Below, in pieces: positions 5,349-12,390 of a stretch of DNA of 13,614 nucleotides. Under the pieces are notes generated by a model that saw only the letters and a list, made by a program, of their open reading frames with translations, did no database searches and was not told the origin of the DNA. How positions within the stretch are numbered: the first letter of the stretch is position 1; the number at the start of each line of letters is the position of its first letter. The DNA is from DATBED01 sp035480695. Lineage in GTDB: Bacteria; Patescibacteriota; Saccharimonadia; Saccharimonadales; UBA4665. The DNA is taken from NCBI GenBank assembly GCA_035480695.1, contig DATIHM010000065.1, positions 1 through 13,614 on the forward strand, read 5' to 3'. Position numbers and translations under genes: made by a program.

Positions 5349-6710
5349 ATGGAACCGCAGGGGACGACAGGCCAGTTACCACAGAACGCTGAAGCCGAGG
5401 CTAGTTTGCTCGGTGCGCTACTGATTGACAGCGACGCGGTCGTACGCATCGCCGACAACGTCGGCGTCAACGATTTTTATGACCCTAAGCACCAGCGCAT
5501 CTTCGAGGCCGTCATACAGCTTTATGAACTGCACGAGGCGATCGACGTGCTGACGCTGGCTGACAGGCTGAAAAATAACGGTTATCTGGATAGCGTCGGC
5601 GGCGCCGCCTACCTGACGGAGCTGACCAACTTCGTTCCGACCGCCAGCCACGTCGAGCAGTACGCCGACATCGTGGCGCAGAAAGCCATGCGGCGGCGCC
5701 TGATCGCGGCATCTAAGCATATCGGTGGCCTCGGTTACGACGAATCCAAACAGTTGCGCGACCTGGTCGAAGAGGCCGAGACACATCTGTTTGAAATCAG
5801 CCAGCAGCACATCAAGCAGAATATCGTCGGGTTGGAAGCGATTTTGGCTGAGAGTTTTGACCGACTTGATGAGCTGCACAAAGACAAGCAGAAAATCCGT
5901 GGTATCCCGACAGGTTTTAAAGATCTCGACAACATCTTGGCCGGCTTCCAACGCTCTGACCTGATTGTTCTGGCCGCCCGCCCGTCGATGGGCAAAACGG
6001 CGCTGGCGCTGAACTTCGCCCACAACGTAGCAATCAAATCCGGTGAGCCGGTACTCATTTTCAGCCTCGAGATGAGCAAGGAGCAGCTGGTCGACCGCCT
6101 GCTGGCTATGGAGTCGGGCGTCAACGCCTGGGCGCTGCGCACCGGCAACCTGACCGACAGCGACTTTGAGAAAATCGGCCACGCCATGGGTACGCTTAGC
6201 GAGGCGCAAATCTTCATCGACGACAGCCCGAGCATTACCATGAGCGACCTGCGCACCAAAGCCCGTCGCGAGGCCCACAAGCGGCCGTTGGGGCTGATAA
6301 TCGTTGATTACCTGCAGCTGATGAGCGGTGGCAGCCGTTTCGGCAGCGATTTCAACCGCGTGCAGGAAATTTCCGAGATCTCGCGCGGCCTCAAGGGTGT
6401 CGCCAGGGAGCTGAACGTACCGGTGCTGGCGCTGAGCCAGCTGAGTCGCTCAGTGGAAAGCCGCAGCCCGCAGATACCGCAGCTGGCTGACCTGCGCGAA
6501 TCCGGCTCCATCGAGCAAGACGCTGACGTCGTAGCCTTCATTTACCGTGAGGAATACTACAACCCCGAGACCGACCGCAAAAAGCTGGCCGACATCTTCA
6601 TCAAAAAGCACCGGAACGGCCCGACCGACAATGTCGAGCTGTACTTCGACAACGAACGCCAACTATTCCGCGCAGTGGAAAGCCGCCGCAAAGACCCGTT
6701 CGCCCAGTAA
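5349..6710 (+). CDS. dnaB: Replicative DNA helicase DnaB
   Basis: Hexameric 5'-3' helicase of the replication fork. The N-terminal domain (about 8-125) opens with LPQNAEAEASLLGALLID and contains DFYDPKHQRIFEAV (42-55). After a linker, the RecA-like motor begins at about 184 with GIPTGFKDLDNILAGFQ. It has Walker A ARPSMGKTAL (210-219), the catalytic Glu in SLEM (E241), Walker B LIIVDYLQLM (316-325), ALSQLSRSVE (361-370), DLRESGSIEQDAD (381-393) and an arginine finger in KKHRNG (419-424). 453 residues, normal length, no intein. GGGGGAG (5341-5347) lies directly before the ATG, a tight spacing. Its position directly after dnaX places two fork components together. Neither the helicase loader nor dnaG is in view. 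Confidence 0.97.
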   Translation: MEPQGTTGQLPQNAEAEASLLGALLIDSDAVVRIADNVGVNDFYDPKHQRIFEAVIQLYELHEAIDVLTLADRLKNNGYLDSVGGAAYLTELTNFVPTASHVEQYADIVAQKAMRRRLIAASKHIGGLGYDESKQLRDLVEEAETHLFEISQQHIKQNIVGLEAILAESFDRLDELHKDKQKIRGIPTGFKDLDNILAGFQRSDLIVLAARPSMGKTALALNFAHNVAIKSGEPVLIFSLEMSKEQLVDRLLAMESGVNAWALRTGNLTDSDFEKIGHAMGTLSEAQIFIDDSPSITMSDLRTKARREAHKRPLGLIIVDYLQLMSGGSRFGSDFNRVQEISEISRGLKGVARELNVPVLALSQLSRSVESRSPQIPQLADLRESGSIEQDADVVAFIYREEYYNPETDRKKLADIFIKKHRNGPTDNVELYFDNERQLFRAVESRRKDPFAQ

Positions 6711-6711
6711 C

Positions 6712-6720
6712 TGATATAAT
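6712..6720 (+). promoter_or_regulatory. Extended -10 promoter, leaderless start of the 6727 gene
   Basis: TGATATAAT (TGN plus TATAAT at 6715-6720) begins two bases after the dnaB stop. Six bases separate the -10 from the ATG, so the predicted transcript begins at or next to the A of the ATG. The same ten bases, CTGATATAAT, recur at 7917-7926 before ybaB. Confidence 0.6.
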
Positions 6721-6726
6721 GGCAGC

Positions 6727-7920
6727 ATGATAAAAATCGGGGGGTTTGGGAGGGTCAGTGCCCGTACGCTCTGCTTCTTTGCTGCCGCCGTCGTTTTGTT
6801 GGCATTTTTGGCGGTTTACAGGCTAGGTAGCCTGGTAGGCGGGCTGAGCGCCGGCGAACTCCAAGCTGGGATCGCGCCGGTCGGCTGGCATGGCATCTAC
6901 CATAGCCCGATATACTTGCCGCTTAAATTGGTGCGGTCGGTGTTCTTTTTCGTTTTCCCAGCCCATGGCCAGACAATCACACGGCTGCCGAATGTGGTTT
7001 TCGGCGTGCTGAGCGTGGTGGCATTCACCGCGCTGATCTGGCTCTGGCATAGCCGACGTACTGCGATCCTGACGGGACTCCTGTTCGCCACCGGCGCCTG
7101 GACGCTGCACGCCAGCCGTCTGGCCAGCTTTGACGTCATGTACCTCTGGGCGATGCCGACACTTCTGTTGATAAACGCTCTGCTTTACAGGCACTATGAA
7201 CGCGCAGATGCCTGGTACGGCAGCCTCTTAGTCATGGGGCTTATGCTGTATATACCTGGCATGGTCTGGCTGTTACTACTAAACGCGTTCTTCCTCAGGG
7301 TTAAGTTGTGGGAGGGGTGGAAAAGCCATGGCCTGTGGTGGCAACGTAGTTTGAGCGTGTTGGCCGTTCTTATCTGGTTGCCACTGCTGATTGTTGACCT
7401 TTTGCGGCACGGCCAACTGGTGCAGTGGCTGGGACTACCCGTGCACTTGGCAGGACCGGCACAGCTTTTGAAGCACCTCGTTGCTGTTCCCGTGCATTTG
7501 CTGGTCCGCGGGCCACAATATCCGGATATCTGGTTGGGCAAATCACCGGTACTGGACATTTTTACCCTTGTGGCTTGTCTGATAGGTATTTACTTCTACG
7601 CCAGCCATCTTAAAGCCGGTCGCAGCCAGCTCCTGGCGGCGTTCGCTGTTGCCGGCTGGCTGTTAGTTGCCCTGGCCGGACCGGTCGGTTTAAGCCTGCT
7701 AGTGCCGTTGCTGTACGTGGCCGCGGCCACCGGAATCGCCTACTTGCTGCACGAATGGTTGAAGGTGTTTCCGCGCAATCCGCTGGCCCGCGGTTTGGGT
7801 ATCGGGCTGATCTGTGTAGTGGTGGCTGCGGCCTGCGTCTACAATCTGCGCGACTATTTCGTGGCGTTCCCGAATGACCGGACGACCCGCGCGACCTTTC
7901 AATACTATCTGCGACGCTGA
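6727..7920 (+). CDS. Polytopic membrane protein, GT-C (PMT/GT39-like) fold candidate
   Basis: 397 residues with roughly nine to eleven hydrophobic segments. The first is at about 14-34. It is followed by an outer loop (about 35-75) containing SAGELQAGIAPVGWHGIYHSPIY, and then a basic TRLPNVVFGVLSVVAFTALIWLW segment (about 84-107). This order resembles lipid-phosphate-sugar-dependent glycosyltransferases of the GT-C/PMT type, where the first loop carries an acidic motif and 'RLP..' opens the second membrane helix. The usual Asp-Glu of the first loop is Gly-Glu here, so activity is unproven. The start ATG has no ribosome binding site and fits a leaderless mRNA. It is an unusual passenger between dnaB and ybaB. 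Functional label is inference; membrane topology is clear. Confidence 0.6.
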   Translation: MIKIGGFGRVSARTLCFFAAAVVLLAFLAVYRLGSLVGGLSAGELQAGIAPVGWHGIYHSPIYLPLKLVRSVFFFVFPAHGQTITRLPNVVFGVLSVVAFTALIWLWHSRRTAILTGLLFATGAWTLHASRLASFDVMYLWAMPTLLLINALLYRHYERADAWYGSLLVMGLMLYIPGMVWLLLLNAFFLRVKLWEGWKSHGLWWQRSLSVLAVLIWLPLLIVDLLRHGQLVQWLGLPVHLAGPAQLLKHLVAVPVHLLVRGPQYPDIWLGKSPVLDIFTLVACLIGIYFYASHLKAGRSQLLAAFAVAGWLLVALAGPVGLSLLVPLLYVAAATGIAYLLHEWLKVFPRNPLARGLGIGLICVVVAAACVYNLRDYFVAFPNDRTTRATFQYYLRR

Positions 7921-7926
7921 TATAAT
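7918..7926 (+). promoter_or_regulatory. Extended -10 promoter for ybaB-recR, overlapping the upstream stop codon
   Basis: The TGA stop of the preceding gene (7918-7920) doubles as the TGN element, followed at once by TATAAT (7921-7926). The expected start near 7933 leaves about 15 bases of leader containing AAGGGAGGAA. Confidence 0.6.
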
Positions 7927-7947
7927 ATCTTTACAAGGGAGGAATTT

Positions 7948-8241
7948 ATGAGCCGATTTGACCAAGCCAAGATGCTGATGAAGGTTAAGAAAATCCAAGG
8001 CGAGCTCCAGAAGATGACCATTTCAGTCGAGAAGGGCGACGGTGCCGTACTTGTAGAGTTCAACGGCGAACAGAAGCTCAAGAGAGTCCACATTGACCCG
8101 GAGTATGTCGACCCCGACGACATCGGGCAGCTGGAACGCTGGATTGAGGAAGCCGTCCGTGAGGCCATCCAAGAAAGCCAGCGCGTGGCTGCCGAAAAGA
8201 TGCAACCCATGATGGGCGCCCTCAGCAACCTGGGCCTTTGA
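7948..8241 (+). CDS. ybaB: Nucleoid-associated protein, YbaB/EbfC family
   Basis: Small dimeric DNA-binding protein, commonly encoded between dnaX and recR. The 97 residues show the family layout: N-terminal helix (SRFDQAKMLMKVKKIQGELQKM), a beta core with GDGAVLVEFNGEQKLKRVHIDPEYVDPDD, and the C-terminal helix (LERWIEEAVREAIQESQRVAAEKMQPMMGAL). The ribosome binding site AAGGGAGGAA (7935-7944) ends three bases before the ATG. recR starts six bases downstream, so the pair is co-transcribed as in many bacteria, although dnaX is separated from them by two genes. Confidence 0.9.
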   Translation: MSRFDQAKMLMKVKKIQGELQKMTISVEKGDGAVLVEFNGEQKLKRVHIDPEYVDPDDIGQLERWIEEAVREAIQESQRVAAEKMQPMMGALSNLGL

Positions 8242-8247
8242 TTTTCG

Positions 8248-8853
8248 ATGCAGATTTTGCCGCCAGCACTGACTGACCTGATAGAGGCCTTCGGCCTGCT
8301 GCCGGGGGTCGGGCCGCGTACGGCAGAGCGCTACGCATATTACTTGTTGAAGCAGCCGGGAGACGCTCCGGACAGGCTGGCAGCCGCCGTTCAGGCACTC
8401 AAAGGCAACATCGGCATCTGCCAGAAAACCTTCGCCCTTGTGCCAGCCGGCCAGGAACTGTCAGACCTCTATACTGACCCGAGCCGTGACAAGGCGACCA
8501 TCGCGGTCGTGGCCGAGCCGTTCGACCTCGTGGCCCTCGAAAAGACCGGCCAGTATAAAGGCACATATCACGTACTGGGCGGCCTGGTTTCGCCCATCGA
8601 CGGCATCGGCCCCGAGCAACTTCACATAAAGGAGCTGGTCAAACGTATCGACGAAGATAAAGTCAACGAGGTCATCCTGGCGACTAACGCCAGCGTGGAG
8701 GGCGAATCGACCGCCTTGTATATCCAGCAGCAGATCGGCGACCGCCAGGTCAAAATCACCCGCCTGGCACGTGGCCTGTCCGTAGGTGTCGACCTCGAAT
8801 ATGCCGACCAACTGACCTTAAGCCGCGCGCTCGAAGGCCGGCAGGCTATATAA
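8248..8853 (+). CDS. recR: Recombination mediator protein RecR, zinc-finger cysteines lost
   Basis: RecR works with RecO and RecF to load RecA at gaps. The helix-hairpin-helix LPGVGPRTAERYAYYLL (18-34), the Toprim segment YHVLGGLVSPIDGIGPE (107-123), and LATNASVEGESTALYI (144-159) followed by TRLARGLSVGVDLEYAD (171-187) are all present, at normal length (201). The C4 zinc finger between the hairpin and Toprim domains is not: only C58 remains. By eye the other ligand positions are T61, S72 and Y75, in the stretch ICQKTFALVPAGQELSDLYTD. The flanking PSRDKATIAVVAEP is conserved, so this is substitution, not a frameshift. It starts six bases after ybaB without a clear ribosome binding site, so coupling is likely. 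The TAA stop lies inside the next gene's -10 box. Confidence 0.94.
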   Translation: MQILPPALTDLIEAFGLLPGVGPRTAERYAYYLLKQPGDAPDRLAAAVQALKGNIGICQKTFALVPAGQELSDLYTDPSRDKATIAVVAEPFDLVALEKTGQYKGTYHVLGGLVSPIDGIGPEQLHIKELVKRIDEDKVNEVILATNASVEGESTALYIQQQIGDRQVKITRLARGLSVGVDLEYADQLTLSRALEGRQAI

Positions 8854-8854
8854 T
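8849..8854 (+). promoter_or_regulatory. -10 box overlapping the recR stop, leaderless start of the 8861 gene
   Basis: TATAAT at 8849-8854 contains the recR TAA stop and stands exactly six bases before the next ATG. No ribosome binding site or clear -35 is present. Confidence 0.55.
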
Positions 8855-8860
8855 ACCTGC

Positions 8861-9910
8861 ATGTACGAAGAAGCCGCCAAAATCAAAGAGTCAGTCGGAC
8901 AGGCTCACAATATCGTTATCGTGCAGGCCGACAATCCCGATGCCGACTCGCTTGGCAGCGCCCTAGCACTCGAGCAGATACTCGGCGATCTGGGCAAGGA
9001 ACCTTCGCTGTATTGTGGTGTCGACATGCCGTCATATCTGCGCTATATGCCGGGCTGGGACCGCGTCAACAAAGACCTGCCGCGCCAGTTCGACGCTTCG
9101 GTTATCGTCGACGCTTCGACCATGACGCTGCTCGAAAGGCTGAGCGGGTCCGGCCAGCAGGGCTGGTTGGCGGCAAAGCCATGCGTCGTGCTTGACCACC
9201 ACGACACCGTGGAAAATGTCATTCCGTTTGCGTCGGTCACTATAAACGATAGCTCGCGTGCCTCGACAGGCGAATTGATTTACCTTTTGGCCAAGCAGCT
9301 GGACTGGCCATTATCGGTCAAAACCCAGGGATTCCTGATGCTCTCCATCCTGGGGGACACGCAGGGCTTGAGCAACCAATTGGCCTCGCCAGGCACATAC
9401 CGCATCGTCGCCGACATGATTGACGGCGGCGTCGACCGCGCCCGTCTCGAAGAAGAGCGCCGCGAGCTCGGCAAGATGCCGGCCGAGATTTTCAAGTACA
9501 AAGCGGAACTCATCAAGCGGGTTGAGTTCGCCAGCGATGGCCGAGTCGCCTCGGTGCGGGTGCCGCAACCCGAAATCAACACCTACAGCCCGCTATATAA
9601 CCCAGCGCCGCTCATCCAAGGCGACATGCTGCAGACCAGCGGTGTCGACGTAGCTATCGTTTTTAAGACTTACGACGACGGCAAGGTCACTGCCGCCATC
9701 CGCTGCAACCCTTCGGCTGGAATCGCTGCCAAACTGGCCGAGCATTTCAACGGCGGCGGCCACACTTTCGCCAGCGGTTTCAAAATCGAGGGTGGCAAAT
9801 CCTTCGAGGAGATAAAATCAGAATGTCTAAACTACGCTAACGACTTACTTGCTAAAATTGATACAGGAAATCCAGATGAAGCTGTACAACACTCTGACCA
9901 GACAGGTTGA
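8861..9910 (+). CDS. DHH/DHHA1 phosphoesterase, NrnA-like (oligoribonuclease/pAp phosphatase family)
   Basis: Predicted metal-dependent phosphoesterase acting on short oligonucleotides, pAp or cyclic dinucleotide products; the exact substrate is not shown by sequence. Motif I is DNPDADSLGSALAL (24-37), Asp84 sits in VIVDAS, the DHH motif is LDHHDT (111-116) and motif IV is ILGDTQG (163-169). The C-terminal DHHA1 domain carries FNGGGHTFASGF (296-307). No CBS or DHHA2 domain is present; at 349 residues it is slightly longer than typical NrnA. In motif I the usual His preceding NPDGD is replaced by Asp (QADNPDAD). It starts next to a -10 box without a ribosome binding site. Its last 35 bases overlap cysS, so the two are probably co-transcribed. 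Confidence 0.88.
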   Translation: MYEEAAKIKESVGQAHNIVIVQADNPDADSLGSALALEQILGDLGKEPSLYCGVDMPSYLRYMPGWDRVNKDLPRQFDASVIVDASTMTLLERLSGSGQQGWLAAKPCVVLDHHDTVENVIPFASVTINDSSRASTGELIYLLAKQLDWPLSVKTQGFLMLSILGDTQGLSNQLASPGTYRIVADMIDGGVDRARLEEERRELGKMPAEIFKYKAELIKRVEFASDGRVASVRVPQPEINTYSPLYNPAPLIQGDMLQTSGVDVAIVFKTYDDGKVTAAIRCNPSAGIAAKLAEHFNGGGHTFASGFKIEGGKSFEEIKSECLNYANDLLAKIDTGNPDEAVQHSDQTG

Positions 9911-11279
9911 GGAACTCAAACCGCAGAACCCACCGAAAGTCACGGTTTACACCTGTGGACCGACCGTTTATGACTATGCCCACATCGGGCATTGGTTCAC
10001 TTACGTGCGCATGGACACGCTCATCCGCACCCTTAAGTCGCAAGGTTTGAAGCCGGAGTGGGTCATGAACATCACCGATGTCGGCCACCTGACCAGCGAC
10101 GCGGATGAAGGCGAAGACAAGCTCGAGAAGGGAGCCCAGCGCGAGGGCAAGACAGCCTGGGAAGTGGCGGAATTCTATACCAAAGATTTTTTTGAAGGTA
10201 TGAAACAGCTCAACATGCTGACGCCCGGCCACATAGTCAAGGCCACTGATCATATAACCGAGCAGATTGAGCTTATAAAAGTACTCGAAGAAAAAGGTTA
10301 CACCTACATCATCGATGACGGCGTTTACTATGACACCGGCAGATTCCCGCATTATGCTGATTTCGCCCAGCTCGACCTCGACGAGCAACAAGCCGGCGCG
10401 CGCGTCAGCCATAACCCGCAGAAGCGCAATGCGTCAGATTTCGCCTTATGGAAGTTCTCGCCTGAAGACCACCAGCGCGACATGGAATGGGACAGCCCTT
10501 GGGGCAAGGGGTTTCCGGGCTGGCACATCGAATGTTCGGCTATGAGCATGAAATACCTCGGCGCGACGCTCGACATCCACACCGGCGGCATCGACCATAT
10601 CCCGGTGCACCACAGTAATGAAATCGCCCAGAGCGAGGCCGTCACCGGCCAGCGCTTCGCCAATTACTGGATGCACAGCAACCACGTGCTGATAGACGAT
10701 GAGAAAATCTCCAAATCGCTAGGCAACGGCATCCGGCTGCAGGATATTGCAGAGAAGGGTATTCCGCCTGAAGCCGTCCGTTTACATATCTTGGAGTCGC
10801 ACTACCGCAGCCAGTCGCACTTCAGCTGGGAAAGCCTCGAGGCCGCCCACAACCGCCTGCAGGACTTGCGTGCCATGGCAGCGTTGCGCTGGCAGCCGCG
10901 CAAGGTCACGCACGACAGCTTCACCTTCGCGCTCGAGGACGTGCCGGGCGAATTGGCCGACATCCTGGCAGACGACCTGAAAACGCCTCAGACGCTAGCC
11001 TCGCTCAGCCGCATCAGCACACAGCTTCTGACCGTCCACATCGAAAAGGATGAGGTAGAGCACCTCGAAAAAATGCTCAAGGGCATCGACGAGCTGCTAG
11101 GCCTCAACCTGATGTCAGTTGGCGATATAACAGATGAACAGAAGGCCTTGATTGCCCAGCGTGACCGAGCCAGGGAAGCCAAAGATTGGGCGGAATCCGA
11201 CCGCTTGCGCGATGAGCTGGCCGGTCAGGGCGTCGGCGTGCAGGACCACCCGCACGGCACTATTTGGCAGCCTTTGTAA
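9876..11279 (+). CDS. cysS: Cysteinyl-tRNA synthetase
   Basis: Class I synthetase that charges tRNA-Cys. The start at ATG 9876 is chosen over an in-frame TTG at 9849, because it gives the typical MKLYNTLTRQ N-terminus and has AGGA at 9863-9868 about eight bases upstream. Zinc ligands are C27 (TCGPTVYD), C220 (GWHIECSAMSMKYLG), H245 and E249 (VHHSNEIAQSEA). The HIGH motif is at 36-39 and the KMSKS-type loop is KISKS (277-281). The C-terminal helical region and tail (REAKDWAESDRLRDEL, then GTIWQPL) are complete. 467 residues, normal. It overlaps the upstream gene by 35 bases and the convergent membrane gene by 20 bases. Confidence 0.97.
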   Translation: MKLYNTLTRQVEELKPQNPPKVTVYTCGPTVYDYAHIGHWFTYVRMDTLIRTLKSQGLKPEWVMNITDVGHLTSDADEGEDKLEKGAQREGKTAWEVAEFYTKDFFEGMKQLNMLTPGHIVKATDHITEQIELIKVLEEKGYTYIIDDGVYYDTGRFPHYADFAQLDLDEQQAGARVSHNPQKRNASDFALWKFSPEDHQRDMEWDSPWGKGFPGWHIECSAMSMKYLGATLDIHTGGIDHIPVHHSNEIAQSEAVTGQRFANYWMHSNHVLIDDEKISKSLGNGIRLQDIAEKGIPPEAVRLHILESHYRSQSHFSWESLEAAHNRLQDLRAMAALRWQPRKVTHDSFTFALEDVPGELADILADDLKTPQTLASLSRISTQLLTVHIEKDEVEHLEKMLKGIDELLGLNLMSVGDITDEQKALIAQRDRAREAKDWAESDRLRDELAGQGVGVQDHPHGTIWQPL

Positions 11280-12378
11280 CCCTGTCGAACTTCGGGCTAT
11301 CGATGATACCTTGGCTGCGCATGTACTCCAATACGGCTATCCTTATGCAGCCAGCTACCGGAATGGCTACCAGTCCGCCGAACAGACCACCGAAACTGAC
11401 GCCGATGATAACAGAGGCAAACACCAAGAGCGGCGACATATTAGTCGAGTTTGCCTGGATACGGGGCTGGATGATGTAGGCTTCAATCTGCATGTAGATG
11501 AGGTAGTAAGCCAGGATGAAGAGAGCTGCCGACGTCGAGTGGAACAGTGCCACTAGCGTTACGATAACTGCGCCGATGGTGTGGCCGACCAGCGGAATCA
11601 ATCCACAAACGAAGATAATGACCATGATGGCCGCCGGGTAACCGATGTGAAGCAAAAGCACCGCCGGCATAATCAGCACTGAAGCCAGCGCTGCCAGCAA
11701 CACCTGGCCGTTCACGTAACCTTTGATGACTTTGTACATATCGTGCAGCAAGCGGTCGGCCATGGCATGATGCCTGTCGGGTACGACATCTTTGAAAAAA
11801 ACCAACCAGCGCGGGCCTTCAATCAGCATCATGAAGGTGAGCACCAGGATTGTCAGCAATGAGAAGAAGCTACTACCCACTCTTTGGGCAGTCGAAAAGG
11901 CCTGGCCGCCGGCATGGCTTAGCCTGTCTGAAAGCTGGCCAGATATGGTGTTAAGCTGCTTCTCAAGGTGATAATGGCGTACAAAATTCCCTATGGGGCT
12001 GTGCTGGTCGTGGATTTGCCTGACTAGTTTCGGCGCTACGTGGACAAGGTTGTCGGTTTGTCGGACTAACGGCGGCACAATACTGGCCAGAAACGCGCCT
12101 AATAATACTACTACTATCAGGAAAGCCAGTGCGGTAGCCAGGACCCGGTCGCCGCGACGCTTACCAGGCAACTGTTTGCCGAGCCAATAAACCGGCCCGT
12201 TCAGAGCCAGCGTCAAGAAGAAAGCCGTAAAAATAAGCAATAAGGCGTGGCCGGCTTTATGAAGCGCCGTCCAAATCAGCAAAGTTGCCGCAATCAACAG
12301 TGTCAGCCGGAGGAATGTGCGGAAGGAAACCGTCAGTGCCACTTCTGGGATATCTTCGTTTTTGCGGAAATGCACCAT
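11260..12378 (-). CDS. AI-2E family (PerM/YdiK-type) membrane protein
   Basis: 372 residues. The layout is that of the AI-2E transporter family: three hydrophobic segments near the N-terminus (about 20-40, 43-65 and 78-103), a long amphipathic region rich in His and Gln (about 104-165), a segment ending FMMLIEGPRWLVFF, the YKVIKGYVNGQVLLA stretch, and a hydrophobic C-terminal half with CGLIPLVGHTIGAV and YYLIYMQIEAYIIQPRIQ, then the small-residue FGGLFGGLVAIPVAG. The family name comes from E. coli autoinducer-2 export; members elsewhere include ion antiporters, so the substrate is unknown. GATAAT lies six bases before the ATG and there is no ribosome binding site, suggesting a leaderless mRNA. 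It follows the glycosyltransferase gene by 11 bases. An alternative downstream GTG start would shorten it by about 13 residues. Confidence 0.88.
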   Translation of the reverse strand: MVHFRKNEDIPEVALTVSFRTFLRLTLLIAATLLIWTALHKAGHALLLIFTAFFLTLALNGPVYWLGKQLPGKRRGDRVLATALAFLIVVVLLGAFLASIVPPLVRQTDNLVHVAPKLVRQIHDQHSPIGNFVRHYHLEKQLNTISGQLSDRLSHAGGQAFSTAQRVGSSFFSLLTILVLTFMMLIEGPRWLVFFKDVVPDRHHAMADRLLHDMYKVIKGYVNGQVLLAALASVLIMPAVLLLHIGYPAAIMVIIFVCGLIPLVGHTIGAVIVTLVALFHSTSAALFILAYYLIYMQIEAYIIQPRIQANSTNMSPLLVFASVIIGVSFGGLFGGLVAIPVAGCIRIAVLEYMRSQGIIDSPKFDRVTKAAK

Positions 12379-12384
12379 AGCAGT

Positions 12385-12390
12385 ATTATC
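12385..12390 (-). promoter_or_regulatory. -10-like box, leaderless start of the AI-2E family gene
   Basis: Reading leftward, GATAAT stands exactly six bases before the ATG at 12378 and touches the stop of the glycosyltransferase gene. It differs from the consensus by one base. The same six-base spacing is seen at 6727 and 8861. Confidence 0.4.
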
